From Planctomycetes bacterium UBA4800 (GTDB lineage Bacteria; Planctomycetota; UBA8108; UBA8890; UBA8898), in assembly GCA_002402755.1 (NCBI GenBank), contig DHGK01000312.1:1-11064 (forward strand): a stretch of DNA of 11,064 bases, written 5' to 3'. Below, one piece after another: positions 1-5,546 of this stretch. Position 1 is the first letter of the stretch. Each line of letters starts with the position of its first letter. A program made the translations under genes and the position numbers. A model generated the notes under the pieces. It ran no database searches, had not been told where the DNA came from, and worked only from the letters and a program-made list of their open reading frames with translations.

Positions 1-594
1 GCGCCCGAGAACTTTCTGTGGTGCTATCCGGGGGAAGGCGGCGCGGGCGGATCGCGCTACCTGCGCGCCGCGGAGACGTTCCTCGCGAGGCACCCGGGGG
101 TCAAGGGCATGGCCAAGATGATCCACGACGCCTCACGGAGCGTCGACTACCTGCTGACGTTGCCGGCAGTGCGGCGTGACGCGATCGGCGCCATCGGCCA
201 CTCGCTCGGCGCCAAGGAAGTGACGTATCTCATGGCCTTCGATCGCCGCATCGCCTGCGGCGTGTCGAGCGAGGGCGGCGTGGCCTTCGAGTTCACGAAC
301 TACCACGACCCGTGGTATCTCGGCCCCGCGGTCCGCGAGGCCGGCTGCGACTGCCGCGCCGAGGAGGTCGTGGCATTGATCGCGCCGCGGCCGTGGCTTC
401 TTATCGGCGGGGGGAGCGCAGACGGGGAGAAGAGCCGGCCGTACGTGGACGCGGCGCTGCCCGTCTACCGCCTGCTCGGCGCGCGCGATGCGTGCGGGCT
501 CTTCGTCCACGCCGAGGGTCACGCGGTGCCGCCCGAGGCGCGCGCGATCGCGTTCCGCTGGCTTGACTACCATCTCTCGCGCGCCGGCAGGTGA
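1..594 (+). CDS. alpha/beta hydrolase, dienelactone hydrolase-like (5' partial)
   Basis: The frame is open from base 1, so the N-terminus lies outside the window; the ATG at 109 is only an internal Met. About 197 codons are visible. The nucleophile elbow G-H-S-L-G has its Ser at visible residue 68. It is followed by the stretch AFDRRIACGVSSEGG, typical of large cytosolic or exported dienelactone-hydrolase/acetyl-xylan-esterase-like enzymes. The likely acid is Asp141 in GGGSADGE and the likely base His174 in HAEGHAVP, so the triad is complete. The substrate is probably an ester, perhaps on a decorated sugar, but nothing in the sequence fixes it. The stop at 592-594 is 27 bp before the next gene on the same strand, which suggests one transcript with the oxidoreductase. 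The family assignment is from remembered motifs; substrate and localisation are unknown. Confidence 0.85.
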   Translation, partial: APENFLWCYPGEGGAGGSRYLRAAETFLARHPGVKGMAKMIHDASRSVDYLLTLPAVRRDAIGAIGHSLGAKEVTYLMAFDRRIACGVSSEGGVAFEFTNYHDPWYLGPAVREAGCDCRAEEVVALIAPRPWLLIGGGSADGEKSRPYVDAALPVYRLLGARDACGLFVHAEGHAVPPEARAIAFRWLDYHLSRAGR

Positions 595-621
595 TCCGGC
601 GCGTTCGGCAATCAGGACTCC

Positions 622-1782
622 ATGGACGAATCAGCGAGGTGCCGCATGGGATTCATCGAGCACATACCGGGCATCAGGCGCGAGCCGCCGCGGCGGCCGG
701 CGCCGGTCCAGAAGCGCATCGGCGTCGTGGGCCTGCACGAGGGCCGGACGCTCGTTCTCGGCCTGGACCGCGCGACCAAGGCGCGCGCCGTGGCGGCGTG
801 CGACCTGAACGCGGAGAAGATCGAGGCGGCGCGGCGCGAGCGGCCCGACCTCTTCTACACGCGCGAGTACGCGGAGCTTCTCGCGCGCCCCGACGTCGAT
901 GTGGTGGCGATCTACACGCCGGACCCGATTCACGGCGCGCAGATCGCGCAGGCCTTCGAGGCCGGCAAGGACGTGATCTGCACCAAGCCGCTCGTCAACT
1001 CGATGGCCGGCGCGCGGCTGATCCGGGAGGCCGGCCGCAGGACCGGGCGCAAGCTCTTCGTCGGGCAGTCGACGCGGTTCTTCGAGCCCTTCGCGCGCCA
1101 GCGCCGGGCCTTCGAGGCCGGGGAGGTGGGGGACCTGGAGCTCGCCGACGCGCACTACATTCACCGCATGGACTGGTTCTACGAGAAGAGCCCATGGGCG
1201 GCCGGCGCGACCGACTGGGTCTTCCTGGGCATGAGCCATCCGATCGACCTTCTCAGGTGGTATCTGGGGCCGATCGAGGAGGTGCAGGCGCTCGGGCGCC
1301 GCTCGGCGCTCGGCGCGCGCTACGGCCTGGAGGGCTTCGACATCTACATCGTCAACGCGCGCGCCGCGTCCGGGAAGATCGGCCGCGCCATGGGCCACTA
1401 CGGCGTCCACGAGCTTCCCACGGCGCGCAACTGCATCGAGCTCGTCCTCTACGGCTCGGCCGGGACGAGCCTCGCCCAGTACCACGACATGCGCTACGTC
1501 CACACGGCGCCTGACGGCACGGAGGTGACCGAGGACCCGCTCTACGCCCTCAGGCACTACTACTTCAACAGCGAGGTCCACGGCATGCACTACGGGGAGT
1601 TCGCGAACTACGCCGAATACTTCGCTGCCGCGCTCCTCGAAGGAACGCCCTACTCTCCCGATCTCGAGGAAGGCCTGGAGACCTTCTGCATCATGGAGGC
1701 GGTGCGCCGCTCGGCGGCGTCGGGCGCGCCGGTCGCGGTGGGGGCGGTCATCGAGGAGGCGGGGGGAGGGGCTGCGGCCTGA
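622..1782 (+). CDS. Gfo/Idh/MocA family NAD(P)-dependent oxidoreductase
   Basis: This 386-residue protein has the usual length and two-domain order of the family. An N-terminal Rossmann domain (about residues 31-150) begins KRIGVVGLHEGR. Its dinucleotide loop is G-x-x-G-x-x-x-G rather than the usual GxGxxG. The family lysine is Lys122 in CTKPLVNS. The C-terminal substrate domain carries GMSHPID with His206 and Asp209, the expected catalytic His and Asp. Such enzymes oxidise or reduce sugars and cyclitols with NAD(P); the exact substrate cannot be read from the sequence. No signal peptide is apparent, so it is probably cytoplasmic. Start choice: ATG 622 has AGGA at 614-617, only 4 nt away, while ATG 646 has GAGGT at 636-640 with a 5-nt gap. 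The shorter 378-residue form is equally possible. It probably shares a transcript with the upstream hydrolase. Confidence 0.9.
   Translation: MDESARCRMGFIEHIPGIRREPPRRPAPVQKRIGVVGLHEGRTLVLGLDRATKARAVAACDLNAEKIEAARRERPDLFYTREYAELLARPDVDVVAIYTPDPIHGAQIAQAFEAGKDVICTKPLVNSMAGARLIREAGRRTGRKLFVGQSTRFFEPFARQRRAFEAGEVGDLELADAHYIHRMDWFYEKSPWAAGATDWVFLGMSHPIDLLRWYLGPIEEVQALGRRSALGARYGLEGFDIYIVNARAASGKIGRAMGHYGVHELPTARNCIELVLYGSAGTSLAQYHDMRYVHTAPDGTEVTEDPLYALRHYYFNSEVHGMHYGEFANYAEYFAAALLEGTPYSPDLEEGLETFCIMEAVRRSAASGAPVAVGAVIEEAGGGAAA
636..640 (+). promoter_or_regulatory. Shine-Dalgarno-like GAGGT, alternative start of the oxidoreductase
   Basis: GAGGT lies 5 nt before the ATG at 646, eight codons inside the longest frame. 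It competes with AGGA at 614-617 before the ATG at 622. Neither decides the matter; the Rossmann fold starts well downstream of both. Confidence 0.4.
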
Positions 1783-1793
1783 GAGGCATGCGC

Positions 1794-1825
1794 CCCCCGC
1801 AGACCCCGAGCGGGGTCTGCGGGGG
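1794..1825. terminator. strong hairpin between convergent genes, putative bidirectional terminator
   Basis: The left arm CCCCCGCAGACCCC (1794-1807) is perfectly complementary to the right arm GGGGTCTGCGGGGG (1812-1825) around the 4-nt loop GAGC. It sits 11 bp after the stop of the plus-strand oxidoreductase and 23 bp after the stop of the minus-strand dockerin protein, where a shared terminator is expected. Neither side has a T-run, so it is not a textbook intrinsic terminator. It may act with Rho or simply stabilise the 3' ends. Confidence 0.65.
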
Positions 1826-1848
1826 AGTCGCCGTATCCACGCTGTTTG

Positions 1849-3276
1849 CTAGTCGCAAGGTGGGAATGTTACGCACGTGAGTTCGGTTGGCTGCTCCCGC
1901 GTGGGGTCGATGCCGCACGTCGCGAAGGGATCCGGCAGTGGACCCGCCTGCGCGAAGAGATGGCCCAAAATCTTGATGGTGTCCGCAATATCGAGTTGTC
2001 CGTCGTCGTTGGCGTCACCGGCGTCGAAGCAATTGGGAACGCATACCTTGCATGGGTGGGTCGCCACCGAACTGAACAGGTAGCTATTCATGCAAATCGC
2101 GTCGCCAATGTCGACTCTGCCGTCGGCATTTGTGTCGCCGCGCCGGAAGGTGATCCCAGCGGCGTCAACTGTGATCGTCACACTGGCGGTGTCCGTGCTG
2201 CCGCAGTTGTCGGTCACGGTCAGGACGGCCGTATACACGCCCGGTGCCGTGTAGGTATGGCTGGTCTGGATGCCTTGGCCCGTCGCGCAGTCGCCGAAGA
2301 CCCATGCGTAGGAGACGATTGTACCGTCGTCGTTCGACTGGGCCCCGTTGAAGGTCACAACCAGAGGCGCTTGTCCCGCGAGGGGGGCGGCGTTGATTAC
2401 AGCTAACGGGTTGGCGTTGACCACGGGTGCCAACGAAACATAACGGAGAACATCGAAAACCTGGTTGCCGACCTGAAACGAAATGTGGGCGTATCCCTCC
2501 TGTGCGGGAAAATCGGCGAGCAGCACATCAGCTGAATACCACCCGGGATTCAGGGGCTCCGGTTGCAGTGGCACTGCTGTGGTGCCGCACACCCAGTGCG
2601 GGTCGATGATGTCGTCAATCCATGCGTCATCGACAAGAGAAACAGACGTCACAGGGAAGTTGGCCTGTTCGACCAGAAGCGATTCCCATCGCACGGGTCC
2701 CCACACGCTTTCGGAGTCCTGAAGCCTGAAACCTATCGCATAAGAACCGGGCAAGGTGCCCGCAGGGATGTCGATCGAGAGCCAGCCATCGTCGTTGAGG
2801 AAGCTCGCGCAGTCCTGGAAGGACGCGATGGTATTCGCGTCAAGCGGGTAACCGGTTCCCTCGGCAGGCGCTTGCATGAAGGCCGGATCGGACAGGAACC
2901 ATTCTCCTCCGACGATCTGCAAGTTGGCCGGGGGCGGGATCAAGACCGGAATGGCATACACAGGTCCCCAGGCGCCCCCGAGTTCCCCGGCGCGGAAGGT
3001 GAGAACGTGATGTCCGGCTTTAACGCAGGCGGGAATCTGAACGTCCACGAAGCTCGGAGAGGCGGGAGCCTCCATGTAGTAGTCGTACGTGCCGCAGGCG
3101 ACCTCTACGGCGTTTGTCAAGTCCAGGGCGAAAGTGGTTGCCGGGTCGCAGTCCCACCAGTACTCGATTCTGTCGATCTCCGCCTGGGCGGTGGGCGCCA
3201 GTGCGATCACGAGAGAGCAGGTGAGAGCGAGGCACAGCCGGCGCGAAGGTGAGCGATCGCGTGTTTGGGTACTCAT
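1849..3276 (-). CDS. exported PKD-domain protein with C-terminal dockerin-like repeats
   Basis: This 475-residue exported protein has no recognisable enzyme domain. Residues 1-32 form a signal peptide ending in TAQA, with an SRR pair before the hydrophobic core. Three diverged beta-rich units follow (about 34-112, 119-202 and 208-283). The first two share a W/F-x-x-D-P start and an IPA...G-x-h-x-h-x-F-R...WGPV end. A PKD domain (about 287-371) has WVFGD at 325-329. Two Ca-binding dockerin-type loops follow: DTNADGRVD from 381 and DANDDGQLD from 421. The tail has CGIDPT and a final Cys pair. The mature part has 14 Cys, so disulfides are likely. The open frame extends to 3621, but ATG 3276 is preferred: AAGGTG lies upstream, the signal peptide starts there, and the upstream gene stops at 3279. 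The role is probably surface or extracellular binding; no cohesin partner is seen. Confidence 0.85.
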   Translation of the reverse strand: MSTQTRDRSPSRRLCLALTCSLVIALAPTAQAEIDRIEYWWDCDPATTFALDLTNAVEVACGTYDYYMEAPASPSFVDVQIPACVKAGHHVLTFRAGELGGAWGPVYAIPVLIPPPANLQIVGGEWFLSDPAFMQAPAEGTGYPLDANTIASFQDCASFLNDDGWLSIDIPAGTLPGSYAIGFRLQDSESVWGPVRWESLLVEQANFPVTSVSLVDDAWIDDIIDPHWVCGTTAVPLQPEPLNPGWYSADVLLADFPAQEGYAHISFQVGNQVFDVLRYVSLAPVVNANPLAVINAAPLAGQAPLVVTFNGAQSNDDGTIVSYAWVFGDCATGQGIQTSHTYTAPGVYTAVLTVTDNCGSTDTASVTITVDAAGITFRRGDTNADGRVDIGDAICMNSYLFSSVATHPCKVCVPNCFDAGDANDDGQLDIADTIKILGHLFAQAGPLPDPFATCGIDPTREQPTELTCVTFPPCD

Positions 3277-3278
3277 GG

Positions 3279-4328
3279 CTATCGCACCTTGATGCGGACT
3301 CTGATTGTCGTGGGAACCTGAGTCTGCTCGATCTCCACGCATTCGATCACGGGGCCGCAGAAAGGATAGTAGCCGATGCAGCCGGGGCCGCCGAAGGCGC
3401 CGGGGTCGTTGCGCGAGCCGTCGGGGTTGCGGTACATGCAGGCGGGATTGCCGGTTTCTCGAAGTGTGCCGTTGGCCTGAAGGCGAAAATCGCACAGGTT
3501 TGCATCCTGGAACTGGGTCAGAAGAAGACCAGGAAGTGGGCAAACAAGCGGATTCTGGATGTCTATGAGGGTCGAGGTAGCGTTCTGGATCTGCGGCGTG
3601 GCGCCTCCGAGATTCCCACACGTTTGGGAGTACCGGATCGTGACCGGACCGCCGCGGTCCAAAACCGCGGTGAATCCGATTGCGTAGCTTGTGTTGACGG
3701 CGATTATGGAATTGTCTATAGTGACTGCAGGAATATAATTCGTTAAATTAGGTCGGGCGACTGTGATAGTAACTCCGCAGGCGCCACACCCAACGATCAC
3801 ACAATTTGTAATTGCAAGGGACACGGGGGGGGCTGCGACGGCCGCACCATAGTTCTTGTAAATCCCACTGTCCCTGCAGTGACTTATTACACAGTTCTCG
3901 ATTGTCACCTTGCCCGTGGTGGCAGAGCCGACGGTTATGCCGTTCCCTTCGTCGTTCGCCACGGTGAAGCCTCGAATGGTCACCGTCTTGTCGTCGGCGA
4001 TTACGAACCCTTTACAGAGCGTTAAACCGGGGCCCGCCTCCGCGATGATCTGCACGTTCTTGTCCACGGTCGTCAGTACGTAGGGAGATAACGGAGGGCA
4101 ACTAGCCGCCAGCACCGAGCTCGGGAGAACTCGCATGGTGTCGCCGGGAAACGCCTTCGACAAGCCGGTCTCGATACTCGCGTACGGCGCCTGAAGCGTT
4201 CCATTCCCCGTAATATCGCTCCCGCACACGGCGCTGACGTATACGTCGGCGCCGAGCGCCGTTGGCGGAGCGAGACATACGAGCGCGAGAAACACCAACG
4301 ATACAGACAGGATTCGAAACGTACTCAT
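3279..4328 (-). CDS. exported right-handed parallel beta-helix protein
   Basis: This 349-residue exported protein has a signal peptide at residues 1-26 (MSTFRILSVSLVFLALV, ending ALG). The mature N-terminus, DVYVS...GSD.TGNGT..APYASIETGLSKAFPGDTMRVLP, is the DUF1565-like opening of pectate-lyase-type beta-helix proteins. Residues 90-260 hold repeated short strands such as VTIENCVISHC, LAITNCVIVGC and VTIDNSIIAVN, one per coil. The end has the DGSRNDPGAFGGP signature (303-315) that commonly closes these helices. Fifteen Cys are in the mature part. No pectate-lyase catalytic set is evident, so it may be an adhesin or glycan-binding protein rather than a lyase. ATG 4328 is chosen over the frame start at 4487 because it has a perfect AAGGAGG 5 nt upstream and a signal peptide. 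Its TAG is 2 bp before the next gene's ATG, a tight operon. Confidence 0.85.
   Translation of the reverse strand: MSTFRILSVSLVFLALVCLAPPTALGADVYVSAVCGSDITGNGTLQAPYASIETGLSKAFPGDTMRVLPSSVLAASCPPLSPYVLTTVDKNVQIIAEAGPGLTLCKGFVIADDKTVTIRGFTVANDEGNGITVGSATTGKVTIENCVISHCRDSGIYKNYGAAVAAPPVSLAITNCVIVGCGACGVTITVARPNLTNYIPAVTIDNSIIAVNTSYAIGFTAVLDRGGPVTIRYSQTCGNLGGATPQIQNATSTLIDIQNPLVCPLPGLLLTQFQDANLCDFRLQANGTLRETGNPACMYRNPDGSRNDPGAFGGPGCIGYYPFCGPVIECVEIEQTQVPTTIRVRIKVR
3285..3290 (-). promoter_or_regulatory. Shine-Dalgarno AAGGTG for the PKD/dockerin protein
   Basis: Read on the minus strand, AAGGTG ends 8 nt before the ATG at 3276 and lies inside the last codons of the upstream beta-helix gene. It fixes the start at 3276, against the longer open frame beginning at 3621, and indicates translation coupled to the upstream gene. 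Confidence 0.6.
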
Positions 4329-4333
4329 GCGAG

Positions 4334-4340
4334 CCTCCTT
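4334..4340 (-). promoter_or_regulatory. strong Shine-Dalgarno AAGGAGG for the beta-helix protein
   Basis: AAGGAGG on the minus strand, 5 nt before the ATG at 4328. It is the best ribosome binding site in the window and excludes the 53-codon longer frame starting at 4487. Confidence 0.85.
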
Positions 4341-4380
4341 CTGTACACTCCTGTGCCCTGGTTCAGAGCCCTTTGCATCT

Positions 4381-4403
4381 GGGGCAGCAGACTGTGCTGC
4401 CCC
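4381..4403. repeat. perfect inverted repeat (9-bp stem, 5-nt loop) in the leader of the minus-strand operon
   Basis: GGGGCAGCA (4381-4389) pairs fully with TGCTGCCCC (4395-4403) around GACTG. It lies 53 nt upstream of the beta-helix start codon, probably in its 5' leader. It could be an mRNA hairpin or a protein-binding operator; no T-run follows on the minus strand, so a simple attenuator is not indicated. Confidence 0.6.
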
Positions 4404-4638
4404 GTAGAGTCTTTCGTGCTCGTAGGTCACGTAATTCTCAGGCTGCGGCGTCTGGCGGATTACCGCGGCAGAAGTCTGCGAAGTCACTCACCGTTTGCGC
4501 GAGGGCTGGCCGCGGCCGTGAGACCTTCTATTGTCTGAACGCCTGGGGCGAGTGCGGCCTGACATCGATCTCGAAGAAAACGAGATGAAATCACGTACTC
4601 GGTCTGCAAGTCTGGAGCGACGCTTTCGTCATCCCCTC

Positions 4639-4668
4639 TTGATGCCCGCGAAGTCTGTGACATATACT
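4639..4668 (+). promoter_or_regulatory. putative sigma-70-type promoter for the dockerin protein-kinase operon
   Basis: TTGATG (4639-4644) matches the -35 consensus at 4 of 6 positions. TATACT (4663-4668) matches the -10 consensus at 5 of 6, with an 18-bp spacer. Transcription would start near 4675, giving a leader of only about 16 nt that still includes the Shine-Dalgarno at 4678-4683. It would drive both the 4691 gene and the kinase. Confidence 0.5.
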
Positions 4669-4677
4669 GCATTGCAA

Positions 4678-4683
4678 GAGAGG
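4678..4683 (+). promoter_or_regulatory. Shine-Dalgarno GAGAGG for the exported dockerin protein
   Basis: GAGAGG lies 7 nt before ATG 4691 and supports that start, which also gives a clean signal peptide. Confidence 0.55.
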
Positions 4684-4690
4684 CACGGGC

Positions 4691-5533
4691 ATGAGAAGCA
4701 TGATTCCGATCGCGTTGGCTGCCGGCCTCGCGTGCGGCCAGGTGCAGGCGGCGCTCTCGTCGTTCGGCGATGATTTCAGCGGCCCGGAGCTGGATCCCTG
4801 GGTTGCGACGATGTGTCCGGCCGGGGTCGCCGAGATCGATGCGCTCGGCAGGTTCCACATCAACAGCCCCTACGGGTGCGGGCAGCCGAACGCGGCCGTG
4901 GTCGAGCTGCCTGCCTCGACGATCGAGATCGAGGACGGCTTCATCGAGTTCGACTTCGACAACGGCCCCGCCTCGCGCATGAACAACCACACCATGTTCA
5001 ACCTGCGCTGGAACCCATCGGATCCCGAGTCGGTCTCGGTGGCGCTCGTCGTCTGGGAGGACACCTACGGCAGCGGGGCGCGGTACCTGACCAGCATCTC
5101 CTACTCCTCGGCCGGCGGCGAGGTGGTCGTGGCGTCGCAAACGGGTCTGCTCGATCCGGGAAGGTACCGCTTCTCGATCTTCGGCGACCGCGCCGAGTTC
5201 AGAAACGTCGACGGCGGAACCCCGATCGACCTGGCCGCCGATGGCATTCCCTGGGGCACGGGCGGCCTGCGCATCCACCTGACCGAGGAGGAGATCTGGC
5301 TCGACAACGTGTGGGTGCAGACCGGTCCCGGCCCGGAGCCCGGCGACTCCAATCAGGACGGAAGACTCAACATCGCCGACCCCATCTTCCTCTTGCGCTA
5401 CCTCTTCGCGGGCGGCCCCGCGCCGTTCTGCCGCCGGACGAGCGATGTCGACTGCGATCGCGCGCTCAAGGTGAACGACGCCATCGCCATCCTCGGCATG
5501 CTCTTTGCCGGCAAACCGCTGCCTTCGTGTTGA
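4691..5533 (+). CDS. exported jelly-roll-like protein with C-terminal dockerin-like repeats
   Basis: This 280-residue exported protein begins with a signal peptide at about residues 1-20 (ending QVQA). A single beta-rich domain follows (about 26-210). It opens with DDFSGPELDPW and ends with GLRIHLTEEEIWLDNVWVQ, the usual frame of concanavalin A/LamG-like carbohydrate-binding or family-16-like modules. No glycosidase catalytic motif is visible. Two dockerin-type Ca loops close the protein: DSNQDGRLNIAD from 219 and a weaker DVDCDRALKVND from 252. Each is followed by a helix ending L-F-A-G. It stops with PLPSC and lacks the longer CGxDPT tail of the other dockerin protein. It lies under a sigma-70-like promoter and 13 bp before the kinase, so the two are probably co-transcribed. 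It may be a glycan-binding surface protein or a partner of the kinase's external propeller (inference). Confidence 0.85.
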   Translation: MRSMIPIALAAGLACGQVQAALSSFGDDFSGPELDPWVATMCPAGVAEIDALGRFHINSPYGCGQPNAAVVELPASTIEIEDGFIEFDFDNGPASRMNNHTMFNLRWNPSDPESVSVALVVWEDTYGSGARYLTSISYSSAGGEVVVASQTGLLDPGRYRFSIFGDRAEFRNVDGGTPIDLAADGIPWGTGGLRIHLTEEEIWLDNVWVQTGPGPEPGDSNQDGRLNIADPIFLLRYLFAGGPAPFCRRTSDVDCDRALKVNDAIAILGMLFAGKPLPSC

Positions 5534-5546
5534 GCGGTCACGGGCC

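Larger units (their letters stand above)
4329..4690. other. divergent intergenic region of 362 bp
   Basis: This stretch lies between the two divergently read units. It holds the beta-helix gene's Shine-Dalgarno, a perfect 9-bp-stem hairpin at 4381-4403, a weak 6-bp inverted repeat ATCTCG/CGAGAT at 4568-4586 with an A-rich loop, and the plus-strand promoter at 4639-4668. Open frames crossing it lack a credible ribosome binding site or a recognisable product and were not accepted as genes. No convincing minus-strand promoter for the beta-helix operon could be picked by eye. Confidence 0.7.

Noticed and set aside
591..1590. Long frames on both strands over the first oxidoreductase (plus 591-1514, minus 631-1590)
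   Set aside because: The frame 622-1782 matches a known family from end to end; the others are Arg/Ala/Pro-rich by-products of high GC.
3277..3621. Longer N-terminus of the PKD/dockerin protein (115 extra codons)
   Set aside because: It would overlap the beta-helix gene and bury the signal peptide; the extra residues are Arg/Pro/Ser-rich and look like an out-of-frame translation.
4531..4773. 80-codon plus-strand frame in the divergent region
   Set aside because: It runs through the promoter and into the dockerin gene in another frame; its product is basic and featureless and no ribosome binding site precedes it.
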